64,000 nt of DNA from Pelagicoccus albus (GTDB taxonomy: Bacteria; Verrucomicrobiota; Verrucomicrobiia; Opitutales; Opitutaceae): contig NZ_JACHVC010000006.1 in assembly GCF_014230145.1 (NCBI RefSeq), positions 124,001 to 188,000 on the forward strand. Reading direction: 5' to 3'. Shown here one piece after another: positions 1 to 8,343 of this stretch (position 1 is its first letter; each line of letters starts with the position of its first letter). The notes under the pieces are model-generated. The model was not told the DNA's origin, made no database searches, and worked only from the letters and a program-made list of their open reading frames with translations. The translations under genes and the position numbers were made by a program.

Positions 1-969
1 ACCGGAGCGGTCGGCCAAGAATTTATCAAGCTTCTAGGCGAAAGGGAATTTCCCCTTTCGGAACTGAAGCTGTTTGCTTCCGCTCGATCTGCAGGAAAAC
101 AGGTCGAGGCGTTGGGGCAAACCATTACCATCGAAGAAGCCACCGAAACCTGTTTTGAAGGACTCGATTTCGTGCTTTTCAGCGCCAATGGCGATCTCTC
201 CAAAAAGCTTTGTCCCGCCGCCGCCAAGGCTGGCGCCGTAGCGATCGACAACAGTTCCGCCTTCCGCATGGATCCCGAAGTGCCGCTCGTAGTGCCGGAG
301 ATCAATGGTGAAGCGGCTCGGGCGCACAAGGGCATCATCGCTAATCCGAACTGCTCGACTGCGATCTCTCTGATGGGGGCCTACCCGCTGCACAAGAAGT
401 TTGGCCTCAAGCGTATGATCGCTTCCACCTACCAAGCCGTGAGCGGTTCCGGGGCGGAGGCCATGCAAGAGCTCGAAGACCAGGTTAAGGCTTGGTCTGC
501 GGGTGAACCGATCGAAAAGAACGTCTATCCACACCAGATCGCATTCAATGCCCTTCCACACGTCGATGTGTTCTTGGAAAACGGATACACCAAGGAAGAG
601 ATGAAGCTGGTCAACGAAAGCCGCAAGATCATGGCACTGCCAGATCTGGTTGCTTCTTGCACCTGTGTCCGCGTTCCCGTGATGCGTTCGCACTCCATCT
701 CCATCAACGCCGAGTTCGAGCGTCCCGTATCTGTAGAAGAAGCGCGTGCCGCGATCGCGGAAGCTCAGGGCGTGGACCTAGTCGACGATCCGGAGAATAA
801 GGTTTACCCCATGCCGCTCGACTTCGCGGGCAAGGTGAACTGTGGCGTCGGCCGTATCCGCAAAGACCTAGGCTACGAAAACGGCCTAGCGTTCTGGGTA
901 GTCGGCGACCAGCTCTGGAAGGGTGCTGCTCTCAATGCCATCCAGATTGCGGAATACCTGATCAAGTAA
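1..969 (+). CDS. asd: Aspartate-semialdehyde dehydrogenase (5' truncated by window edge)
   Basis: NADPH-dependent reduction of aspartyl-phosphate to aspartate semialdehyde, in cytosolic lysine/threonine/methionine (and diaminopimelate) synthesis. The frame is open from base 1, and its first residues GAVGQEF are the nucleotide-binding glycine motif of the family, so only a few N-terminal residues are missing. The catalytic cysteine lies in NPNCST (codon at 352-354), and the C-terminal part carries the family pattern NCGVGRIRKD. 322 residues are visible, against about 330-370 for the family. A strong hairpin terminator follows at once. It is a housekeeping gene and probably unrelated to the sugar genes downstream. 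Confidence 0.95.
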   Translation, partial: TGAVGQEFIKLLGEREFPLSELKLFASARSAGKQVEALGQTITIEEATETCFEGLDFVLFSANGDLSKKLCPAAAKAGAVAIDNSSAFRMDPEVPLVVPEINGEAARAHKGIIANPNCSTAISLMGAYPLHKKFGLKRMIASTYQAVSGSGAEAMQELEDQVKAWSAGEPIEKNVYPHQIAFNALPHVDVFLENGYTKEEMKLVNESRKIMALPDLVASCTCVRVPVMRSHSISINAEFERPVSVEEARAAIAEAQGVDLVDDPENKVYPMPLDFAGKVNCGVGRIRKDLGYENGLAFWVVGDQLWKGAALNAIQIAEYLIK

Positions 970-1000
970 AGCCGCGGTTCGTAGCTAACGAATTTCAGCC

Positions 1001-1035
1001 AAACGGCGACCCATTCCCGGGTCGCCGTTTTTCTT
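1001..1035 (+). terminator. Rho-independent terminator of asd
   Basis: Perfect 12-bp stem (1001-1012 with 1019-1030, AAACGGCGACCC and its complement), a 6-nt loop, and a T-rich tail running into 1035. It lies 31 nt after the asd stop codon. Confidence 0.9.
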
Positions 1036-1043
1036 TGGAAAAG

Positions 1044-1066
1044 GTAGGAGCGACCTTGGTCGCGAT
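1044..1066 (+). repeat. REP element, single copy 1
   Basis: A 23-mer beginning GTAGGAGCGAC and ending GTCGCGAT, with an internal GCGACC/GGTCGC hairpin. The identical 23-mer recurs at 7634-7656, 32805-32827 (minus), 39954-39976 and 61749-61771 (minus). Here it is intergenic, directly after the asd terminator. No other function is visible at this site. Confidence 0.88.
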
Positions 1067-1164
1067 ATTTAAACAGGCGAGATCTCCGGTCTCCATGGTG
1101 CGTGACTATCTACACGCTTGACCCTCATCGACTGAAATATGAATAAATAATTATAATTAATTAT

Positions 1165-3438
1165 ATGTACGGAAAAAGCCCCCTGTGTTTCCTCCTCTTG
1201 ATTACAGCTAGCTTGCTCTCAGCTGAGCCTCTAGAGATCTATTATTTTGCTAACCAGCAGGCTTACCGGCTGGATGGCTTTGACAGAGAGACTCCTCAGC
1301 TTACTGAGGTTTCGGCCGAAGTTGTGTCCGACTTCGAGGGCCACCGACACGAAGCTTGGTGGGTAAAAGGCGAATTGCCTCTGAAATCTGAATACGCTGC
1401 CACCTTGTCGAATTACACGACTAAGCGTATCGCCAACAGCTACAAGGAGAGGTACAGGTCGAAAAGGTATAAGGTTTTTATGCGGCTAGACGAGGCCTTT
1501 GAGAGCTTGGCGGAACCGGAAGATCCATACAGTCTGCTTCGCATCGTGGGCTGGATCAAAGATGGAGAGTTTACTCGGTTTACCTGTTCGGCGATGGACT
1601 TAGCTGAACTCGAAATCACGGAATCCGAATTTGGCGGATTTCCCGTTTGTTACTATGTTCAAGATGGAGAGTTGGTTCGAAGAAAGACTGTCTACAGGTG
1701 GGATCGGTATTTGCTGGGTGAAGAAACCAACGATCGCTCCGCAAACTTGAAAGAAAAGAACAACGAGGGCCGCGGCTCTCTTCATTTTGCTGCAGCCAAT
1801 GGGAACGTGGACCTAGCTCGGCAGATTTTGGAGGAGAACAAGAAGTTCGTGAAATCCTCGGATCGTTATCAAGGCAGTGCCCTTTTCTTTGCCGCTGCTA
1901 ACGGTAGGGAAGAAGTGGTCGAGCTTTTGCTATCGTACGAGGCTCCCATAGCGGATGGTAACCAGGGGCGTCGATCCATCCTTAGTGAGGCCAGTCGCAA
2001 CGGGCATTTACCAGTGGTAAAGCTAATGGCTCCTGGCAAGCCCAAGGGGAGTGAGATGAAATGGCATTATTCGTGGGCGGCGTCGGATGCTCTGAATGAA
2101 AACTACGATGATGTAGCCATGTACCTGATCGAAAATGGGGCTAATTTTACCGTAAAGGAAACTGAATACGATCAATACGTTTTGGCGAAGTTTGCAGCAG
2201 GCTATCCTGAGTTGGGATTTAAGCTGATCGATAAGTTCAAGCTGGAGCCAAATGTAAGTAGAAATGGATACAACCTACTGCATTCTGTAGCTTCATATGC
2301 GGATGTGTCTCTACTCGAACGAGTCCATTCTATGGGGGTCGACTTGAAGGAAAAGTCTAGGGCAGGTATGTTTCCGGTCGATCATGCCATTGGTTTGGGC
2401 AATGTGGAATCGATCTGCTGGTTTCTCGATAATGGCGGCCGTTATGAAATCGAGGGTAAGCATGTGGATCCCTTCAAGTATGCCATATCCAACGACCAAA
2501 TTTCATCAGTAGAGTGTCTGATTGGATACGGTTATGATGTAAACCGAGAGATCCTCCCTAGAATGACGCCCTTGATGTTTGCCTGCTATTTTCGCCGTTT
2601 TGAAATAGCGAAGGCTTTGGCGGATGCGGGTGGCGTTTATTTGTTGGATAGTCCGCATGCCGAATTGACAGCGATCCGACTGATCGAAGGAGATCAGGCT
2701 GATTTAGTGGCTCGATTGATCGAACAGGGCTGGGAGCAGGATCGCTTGGTATTGGGAGAGTTATCCCTGCAAGCTTGCTCAGAGTTTTTTGAATCCGATA
2801 CCGTCAAAGAAATGCTAGAGACTCGAGGATGGATACAGGAAGAAGCCGATCTGGTTACACTCGCGAGTCTCGATGAAAGGCCAAATGTGCTGAAGACCTT
2901 CGAAGCGGATTATCCAGCGAAACTTCAAGAGAAGTTTGGAGACTTGGATATCGTGGTACGCTTAGCTCTTAGCGGGAAAGGGACCCCGGTCTTAGTCGAT
3001 ATGCAGCTTTCTGAAGAGCAAGAGGAATTACGAGAGTTGGTGGAGCAGGGACTTTACGCTATGCGGCTCACACCCTCTACGCAGGGGGGAGAATCAGTTT
3101 GCTTCACTTTAAAAACGAAGATCCAGCTCAAGTCGGATTTTGATTTGAGTGAGTTGTTCGAGCTCTCCGACGTAGATATGAAGCCTCAGGCTCTTGTTAT
3201 GGCCACGCCTTTATATCCCTTCTCGATGCAGTCGAAAAAGGCGAGAGGACGGGTTGTCGTGCAGTTTATCCTCGGTCCAAACGGGAAAGTCTACCGAGCT
3301 CATGCGATATCCTCGACTCATTATGAATTTGAGGAACCTGCCATATTGTGTGTGGAGGAAAGTGTTTGGCAACCGGCTCGGAAGAACGGCACGCCCGTTG
3401 CCTGCAAAATTCGAATCCCCATCCAATTTGCTCCCTAG
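1165..3438 (+). CDS. Secreted ankyrin-repeat protein with C-terminal TonB-like domain
   Basis: 757 residues. An N-terminal signal peptide (hydrophobic residues 7-19, likely cleavage after LLSA) implies export to the periplasm. Ankyrin repeats are recognisable from about residue 200 (GRGSLHFAAANGNVDLARQI, then a second SALFFAAANGREEVVELLL) and continue in degenerate form to about 500. The last ~75 residues (PLYPFSMQSKKARGRVVVQF and onward, ending in IPIQFAP) look like a TonB C-terminal domain (RGRVVVQFILGPNGKV core). No uncleaved inner-membrane anchor or proline-rich spacer is seen, so it is not a classical TonB. Protein-protein binding at the periplasmic face of the outer membrane is possible. 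The partner is unknown. It is convergent with fucI. Confidence 0.8.
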   Translation: MYGKSPLCFLLLITASLLSAEPLEIYYFANQQAYRLDGFDRETPQLTEVSAEVVSDFEGHRHEAWWVKGELPLKSEYAATLSNYTTKRIANSYKERYRSKRYKVFMRLDEAFESLAEPEDPYSLLRIVGWIKDGEFTRFTCSAMDLAELEITESEFGGFPVCYYVQDGELVRRKTVYRWDRYLLGEETNDRSANLKEKNNEGRGSLHFAAANGNVDLARQILEENKKFVKSSDRYQGSALFFAAANGREEVVELLLSYEAPIADGNQGRRSILSEASRNGHLPVVKLMAPGKPKGSEMKWHYSWAASDALNENYDDVAMYLIENGANFTVKETEYDQYVLAKFAAGYPELGFKLIDKFKLEPNVSRNGYNLLHSVASYADVSLLERVHSMGVDLKEKSRAGMFPVDHAIGLGNVESICWFLDNGGRYEIEGKHVDPFKYAISNDQISSVECLIGYGYDVNREILPRMTPLMFACYFRRFEIAKALADAGGVYLLDSPHAELTAIRLIEGDQADLVARLIEQGWEQDRLVLGELSLQACSEFFESDTVKEMLETRGWIQEEADLVTLASLDERPNVLKTFEADYPAKLQEKFGDLDIVVRLALSGKGTPVLVDMQLSEEQEELRELVEQGLYAMRLTPSTQGGESVCFTLKTKIQLKSDFDLSELFELSDVDMKPQALVMATPLYPFSMQSKKARGRVVVQFILGPNGKVYRAHAISSTHYEFEEPAILCVEESVWQPARKNGTPVACKIRIPIQFAP

Positions 3439-3440
3439 AA

Positions 3441-3467
3441 AAAAACGTCTGGTCCTTCGACCAGACG
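3441..3467 (-). terminator. Terminator of fucI (minus strand)
   Basis: A 9-bp stem CGTCTGGTC (3446-3454) with its complement (3459-3467) around a 4-nt loop. Read on the minus strand it is followed by a run of T (the A-run at 3439-3445). It lies between the convergent ankyrin gene and fucI, and on the plus strand it has no T-tract. Confidence 0.8.
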
Positions 3468-3495
3468 CTGTTGCATCAAAACGTAATTCTTGGGG

Positions 3496-5283
3496 CTAGC
3501 CGTAGACGGGGCCGTAGTTTTGGCAGGCTCGGAAATCCGCTCCTTCCAGGTCGGCAGTTCCGAAGGCTCGCCATGAGCTGGGACGAAAGACGCGCTCTTC
3601 GCTTACATTGTGCATGTAGACTGGTATCCGTAGCATGGATGCGAGTGTGATGAAGAGATGGCCGACGTGACCGTAGGTCATGACGCAGTGGTTTGCTCCC
3701 CAATTGTTCATGACTTCGTAAGTAGATACGAAGGGTCCCTTGCCATTGAGAATGGGTGAGAACCAGGTGGTTGGCCAAGTCGGGTTGGTGCGTTGGTCGA
3801 GCGTGTCGTGGACATCGTCCGGTAGCTCCACGGTCCAACCTTCAGCCAACTGCAGGGCAGGGCCGAGTCCGTCGACTAGATTGATTCGCGTCATGGTTAC
3901 GGGCATTCCGCCACGTGTCTTGAAGCGAGTGCTCCAGCCACCACCCGGGAAATACTCGGACATGGATGGGTGCCAAGTCGTGGCGTCGAGACAGGACTTA
4001 ACCTCCTCGTCAGTGATATCCCAATACGGCTTCATGGCCGGTTGGCCGTCTATCGATTGCTGGCCGGTTCCGTCTAGAGCTGCAGGGCCGGAATTGATCA
4101 GGTGCAGCAGTCCTCCGCTGGCGTTTCCTTCGAGAGTGTGTCCGCTGGCCTTCTTGATCGCGGCAGGGCTCCAGTAGGTGCGAAGGTCGGCAAAGACTTG
4201 GGCGGTATTGGTCAGCAAATTGCCAAACAGCATGGTCGCTCCGTTTAGGGCGTCGTTTTCAGTCGCTACGATGTACGGGGCTCGTTTACCGTTCCAGTCG
4301 AATGAAGAATTAAGGATCGCTTCTAGGAAATCGCCATTCGGGAAATGGTCAGTCCATTGGCGTTGTCCTTGAAATCCGGATGCAAGGGCGAAGTGTCCCT
4401 GGGATTGTTCGCCGTAACCCATCTCCTTGAGCTTCGGATTGCCGATCATCAGGTCGCGAGCGATCAGCGTCATCTTGATGCTGTCCTCTAACTCCTTTTC
4501 GTGGTCCTCCTTGCTGCGGGTGTGGGCTTCGTCGTTGTAGTCCTCGCCGAACTTGAGGTTGGCTTTGGACCAGGCGAGGGCCTTTTTGTATTCATCTTGG
4601 TCATACTGGCCTTTCTGCATACGGCCAACGAACTCGGTCATGTCGATGTCCTCGACACGCATACCCAGCCACTTCTCCCAGAACTTGGGATCCACCATGG
4701 AGCCAGCGATTCCCATGCAGGTTCCACCCATGGAGAGGTAGCTTTTTCCACGCATGATAGCGACCGCTAGACCGCAGCGCACAAAGTTGAGGATCTTGCT
4801 TTCGACGTCCTCTGGAATGAAGTCGTCACCCGCGTCCTGCACGTCTTGCCCGTAGATTCCAAAAGCAGGGATGCCCTTTTGGGTGTGTCCTGCCAATACA
4901 GCTGCGAGGTAGACGGCTCCGGGACGTTCGGTTCCATTGAAGCCCCATACAGCCTTCGGTCGGATGGGATCCATGTCCATAGTTTCCGAGCCGTAGCACC
5001 AGCAAGGAGTTACGGTTAGAGTCAGGCCGATGTTTTGCGACTGGAATAGCTGCTCGCAAGCTGCCGCTTCCGCCGCGCCTCCGATGCAAACTTCTGGAAT
5101 GACGCACTCTACTGGATCACCAGTCGGGTACTTCAAGGTTTCCGATATCAGGGCGGCCATTTTCTTGGCCTGAGCGAGGGTTTGTTCCTCGAGCGATTCT
5201 CTTACGCCACCGAGTCTTCCGTCGATGGTGGGGCGAATGCCCACTTTGGGCATCGTTTCTTTGGTAAGCGGGGTCATGCTCAC
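3496..5283 (-). CDS. fucI: L-fucose isomerase
   Basis: Converts L-fucose to L-fuculose in the cytosol; the family also accepts D-arabinose and some related aldoses. 595 residues against 591 for the E. coli enzyme. The active-site block [20 protein letters not shown] is conserved; Glu342 and Asp366 correspond to E. coli Glu337 and Asp361, the Mn-binding catalytic acids. The listed start is GTG at 5283; an ATG two codons later (5277) is an equally plausible start. It diverges from the AraC-type regulator, with a gap of about 50 bp, suggesting local control. It supplies the first step for the aldolase and microcompartment at 13-20 kb, although it is a separate transcription unit. A terminator follows at 3441-3467. 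Confidence 0.95.
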   Translation of the reverse strand: MSMTPLTKETMPKVGIRPTIDGRLGGVRESLEEQTLAQAKKMAALISETLKYPTGDPVECVIPEVCIGGAAEAAACEQLFQSQNIGLTLTVTPCWCYGSETMDMDPIRPKAVWGFNGTERPGAVYLAAVLAGHTQKGIPAFGIYGQDVQDAGDDFIPEDVESKILNFVRCGLAVAIMRGKSYLSMGGTCMGIAGSMVDPKFWEKWLGMRVEDIDMTEFVGRMQKGQYDQDEYKKALAWSKANLKFGEDYNDEAHTRSKEDHEKELEDSIKMTLIARDLMIGNPKLKEMGYGEQSQGHFALASGFQGQRQWTDHFPNGDFLEAILNSSFDWNGKRAPYIVATENDALNGATMLFGNLLTNTAQVFADLRTYWSPAAIKKASGHTLEGNASGGLLHLINSGPAALDGTGQQSIDGQPAMKPYWDITDEEVKSCLDATTWHPSMSEYFPGGGWSTRFKTRGGMPVTMTRINLVDGLGPALQLAEGWTVELPDDVHDTLDQRTNPTWPTTWFSPILNGKGPFVSTYEVMNNWGANHCVMTYGHVGHLFITLASMLRIPVYMHNVSEERVFRPSSWRAFGTADLEGADFRACQNYGPVYG

Positions 5284-5331
5284 AAACTACCTCAATTTCT
5301 CGGATTTAAGAATGGGAATCCTTGGAATGCT

Positions 5332-6210
5332 ATGGATATTATCGAGATCCAGTTTATGAACCCTTTGCCCCTCTCCAGTCAGGTTTCCCAGCGGAAACTC
5401 TCTTCTTTTGTGCAGCCATCTGAATCTGGAGAGGAATTGATGGGACTGCTGGGCATGGAGGTGTGCGAGCCCGAGTATCGCATAGAACGAAACGGCTTTC
5501 CCTTCGTGCTGATGGAGTTCATCGAAAAGGGGAGTATGGATATTGTTTTGGACGGGGAGGAGCGTCGTCTGAAGCGAGGAGGATTGCTGTGCTATGGGCC
5601 GGGCTCTCGTGTGTCCATGCGGGTGACTAGCGAAGGCGGCTGCACGAAGCATTTCATCGCCCTTTGCCCGAGCTCGATTCCCACGCTATCGAGCTTTCGT
5701 GGTCTGCTTTCGGAAGGCGGAAGCGTACTTTCAGACAAGGCACCGGTTATCCCGATGATGAAGTTTATAAGCCTGATCGGTGATTTGGCGGACGAGGCAG
5801 CCCTTTGGGATTCGCTAAGCCGAGCCATCGACTCGCTTGGACATTTTGTTCGATCAATCCCGCAGGAGGGAAAAGTGGACTCCACTCCGTCGGATGAGGT
5901 CTATCGTCGAATCGCTCTTTTCGTAGGGGAGAATTTCATGACACTGAGAAATCTCGAGGAGATCGCTCGCAAATGCGGCTACGACAAATCCTACCTTTGC
6001 CAACTCTATCGCCGCTACTCCGATGTTTCCCCTTATCAGCAACTGGTGCGGATGAAGGTCGAGTACGCCTGTATCCTGCTAGAGACTACAAATTGGACGG
6101 TTAAGGCTATCGCTCAGAATTTGGGCTACGAAGATTCTCTACACTTTTCCCGACTCTTTCGGTCGAAGGTCGGAGTTAGCCCCAATGCGTTTCGTTCTAA
6201 GCGGGCCTGA
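5332..6210 (+). CDS. AraC-family transcriptional regulator
   Basis: About 292 residues. The N-terminal ~150 residues form a cupin-like sensor region (FVLMEFIEKGSMDIVLDGEE, RRLKRGGLLCYGPGSRV). The C-terminal ~100 residues are a double helix-turn-helix AraC DNA-binding domain (LEEIARKCGYDKSYLCQLYR, and IAQNLGYEDSLHFSRLFRSK followed by the usual GVSPNAFR ending). The reading frame is open further upstream into fucI, but ATG 5332 or ATG 5356 is the sensible start because they avoid overlap with the divergent gene. The arrangement with fucI suggests it senses a sugar such as fucose and controls fucI. The ligand is not deducible from sequence. Confidence 0.88.
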   Translation: MDIIEIQFMNPLPLSSQVSQRKLSSFVQPSESGEELMGLLGMEVCEPEYRIERNGFPFVLMEFIEKGSMDIVLDGEERRLKRGGLLCYGPGSRVSMRVTSEGGCTKHFIALCPSSIPTLSSFRGLLSEGGSVLSDKAPVIPMMKFISLIGDLADEAALWDSLSRAIDSLGHFVRSIPQEGKVDSTPSDEVYRRIALFVGENFMTLRNLEEIARKCGYDKSYLCQLYRRYSDVSPYQQLVRMKVEYACILLETTNWTVKAIAQNLGYEDSLHFSRLFRSKVGVSPNAFRSKRA

Positions 6211-6326
6211 ATCGGATTTTGTTTTGTCACAGGATTTCAACGATTTGGAGGAGTCCTATTGGTTTACCATTTTTGTGTTGGTAAGCCCTGCGCTGAGGGC
6301 TTAGTTCAATTGCATCATTCTGCGCT

Positions 6327-7637
6327 ATGAAGTTTAATCGTCCGTTTTTAGCCCGCCTCCTAGGCTCGCTCCTTTTGGCTGCAAGCTCGCTATGGGCTGA
6401 AGAGTACAATCTCTACCAATTCGATGAAAGCATGACCATCGAGGATGTGGAACAGCTCGAAAAGGGAAATGGGGGAGAGAATGCTGAAGAGACCCTCGCT
6501 AAGCCATACGTTATCATGGTGTCACTGGATGGTTTTCGCCATGATTACGTGGAACTGCATGGAGCAAAGAATCTGCAGGAGATGAAGGAAAGTGGCAGTT
6601 TCGTAAGCCGGCTAATTCCATCCTTTCCCTCCAAGACCTTCCCGAATCACTACACTATCGCGACTGGCATGTACCCCGCCCACCACGGCCTGGTGGGGAA
6701 CTCATTTTATTCTCGGACTAGAAAGGCAGAGTATCGGCTTGGTAACCGTGATGCGGTAGAGGATGGAGACTGGTATGGAGGCACGCCGCTTTGGGTCCTT
6801 GCGGAAAAGCAAGGCATGCGCTCGGCTTCCTTCTTTTGGGTTGGCTCCGAAGCCGATGTGCAAGGCATCCATCCGTCATCGCATTTTCAATACCAGAAAA
6901 CGCTCCCTTATCCGCTTCGAATCGAGAAGGTGAAGCGTTGGCTTGAGGAACCTGCTTCAACGAGGCCGCACCTGATAATGCTATACTTTTCCCTGACCGA
7001 TACGGCTGGTCATGTGTACGGACCGGAAGCCCCGGAAACGGGCAAGGCCGTCCGCCATGTCGACGAACTTATCGGCCAGCTGCGTGATTATGTTCGAGCG
7101 AGCGAATTACCGGTTAATCTCATTGTAACGGCGGATCATGGAATGTCATTAGTCGACGGATACGTGAATGTCCGAGACTTTGTCGATCTGAAGGGGGCTC
7201 GATTCGTATCGGGACCGATGGCTATGATCTATACCGATTCTGAGAGTGAAACGGACCGGATTTTCGCTGAGCTACAGGGGCAGGAGAAGTTCGAGTGCTA
7301 TCGGGAGGGGACTCTCCCGAGCTATCTCAACTTCTCCAATTCGGATCGGATTGGGGATATCGTTTTGGTTGCCCAAGCTCCGGACCAGCTCGGCTACTTC
7401 GATGTCGAAATGGCTTGGTCGAGCGGAACCAAGGCCACGCATGGCTTTGACCCGTACCGTAACGATGAGATGGGAGCCATCTTCATTGCCGAGGGACCAT
7501 CCATCCAATCCGGTCTGGAGCTCTCGCCTGTGGAGAATATCCACATCTACCCATTGGTTGCCTCCATCCTCGGGCTTGAGGTTCCCGACAATATCGACGG
7601 CCGCAGCGAAGTCTTAGCTCCGCTGTTAAAGAAGTAG
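6327..7637 (+). CDS. Secreted nucleotide pyrophosphatase/phosphodiesterase (NPP-type, alkaline phosphatase superfamily)
   Basis: 436 residues with a signal peptide (residues 1-24, cleavage near LWA). The NPP family motifs are all visible: SLDGF with metal-ligand Asp68, SKTFPNHYTI with nucleophile Thr104 and Asn107, DTAGHVYGP, TADHGM and THGFDPYRNDEMGAIFIAEG. Family members hydrolyse nucleotide or other phosphodiester bonds using two zinc ions in the periplasm or outside the cell. The role here may be phosphate scavenging; a link to the sugar genes is not shown. The stop codon TAG (7635-7637) belongs to an REP element, so the present C-terminus was at least touched by an REP insertion. Confidence 0.9.
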   Translation: MKFNRPFLARLLGSLLLAASSLWAEEYNLYQFDESMTIEDVEQLEKGNGGENAEETLAKPYVIMVSLDGFRHDYVELHGAKNLQEMKESGSFVSRLIPSFPSKTFPNHYTIATGMYPAHHGLVGNSFYSRTRKAEYRLGNRDAVEDGDWYGGTPLWVLAEKQGMRSASFFWVGSEADVQGIHPSSHFQYQKTLPYPLRIEKVKRWLEEPASTRPHLIMLYFSLTDTAGHVYGPEAPETGKAVRHVDELIGQLRDYVRASELPVNLIVTADHGMSLVDGYVNVRDFVDLKGARFVSGPMAMIYTDSESETDRIFAELQGQEKFECYREGTLPSYLNFSNSDRIGDIVLVAQAPDQLGYFDVEMAWSSGTKATHGFDPYRNDEMGAIFIAEGPSIQSGLELSPVENIHIYPLVASILGLEVPDNIDGRSEVLAPLLKK

Positions 7638-7656
7638 GAGCGACCTTGGTCGCGAT
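7634..7656 (+). repeat. REP element, single copy 2 (supplies a stop codon)
   Basis: Identical 23-mer to the copy at 1044-1066. Bases 2-4 of the repeat are the TAG stop of the phosphodiesterase gene. It sits in the 51-bp space between that gene and the convergent lutC. Confidence 0.88.
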
Positions 7657-7676
7657 CAGCAGGTGTCAGCCTGCTG
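7657..7676. terminator. Hairpin between convergent genes
   Basis: CAGCAGG (7657-7663) pairs with CCTGCTG (7670-7676) around a 6-nt loop, directly after the REP. With the REP hairpin it could end transcription from both sides. There is no clear T-tract, so the terminator role is an inference from position. Confidence 0.4.
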
Positions 7677-7688
7677 CGGAACTCGGCT

Positions 7689-8294
7689 TTAAACGACGAA
7701 GGCTACCTGGATGCCGGGGCCGTGAACGCCTTCGATGAGGATGCCTTCCACGTCCGCCGTTTTGGACGGCCCGGTCGCGAAGATGATAGACGGATCGTCG
7801 CCGAACTTGGAAATGGCTTCGCCGACAGTGGCCACGATGTCTTGCTTTTTAACTACGGCAACGTGGATCCAAGGGGCGAGGGCTCCCAGTCGAGCGGAAG
7901 TATCGCGATCGGTGAACATCAAGGTTCCGCTTTCCGCGACCGCAGCGGTCGCTTTGGTGATGCCAAATCTGTATTCGTCGATCTTGGACTCATCGTATTC
8001 GGTCTCGAAGGTGATGCCTTCAAGCTTATCAAAGAGCGGAGCTAACTCCGGGTCGCAGTAGCCGAAGGCACTGTCCTCGCTGAGCAGCAGTTCTGCTAGT
8101 TTCTGGCTGTCGTTGTAATAGCGAGAAGAGGCGAAGGCCAGCTTGTCAGCCAGTTGGGCTTCGAGGGTATCGAAGTCGCCTGCAGGACGGCTCACGGGAA
8201 GTTTGTTATCCCAGTCCGGCTTGGCAGCTCTCTCTGGAAGGGGAGCCAGAGCGGAGCGGATAGCGGAGAATATTTTTTCGCGGTCTGATGACAT
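7689..8294 (-). CDS. lutC: Lactate utilisation protein LutC (LUD domain)
   Basis: 201 residues, the length expected for LutC/YkgG. LUD-domain signatures are visible: GITKATAAVAESGTLMF, the block around LAPWIHVAVVKKQDIVATV, and the ending IFATGPSKTADVEGILIEGV then HGPGIQVAFV. LutA, LutB and LutC together oxidise L-lactate to pyruvate using iron-sulfur clusters. Last gene of a lutA-lutB-lutC minus-strand run, 49 bp after lutB. Next to a microcompartment whose predicted product is lactate, it has an obvious metabolic reason to be here. Confidence 0.92.
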   Translation of the reverse strand: MSSDREKIFSAIRSALAPLPERAAKPDWDNKLPVSRPAGDFDTLEAQLADKLAFASSRYYNDSQKLAELLLSEDSAFGYCDPELAPLFDKLEGITFETEYDESKIDEYRFGITKATAAVAESGTLMFTDRDTSARLGALAPWIHVAVVKKQDIVATVGEAISKFGDDPSIIFATGPSKTADVEGILIEGVHGPGIQVAFVV

Positions 8295-8343
8295 GACGGG
8301 AGATCGGTTTCTTGATTTTTCAGTTTGGTTCGCGAGTTCGCTT

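Noticed and set aside
1118-1157. TTGACC and TATAAT boxes before the ankyrin gene
   Set aside because: The spacing of 28 bp is too long for a sigma-70 promoter; no sure promoter could be placed.
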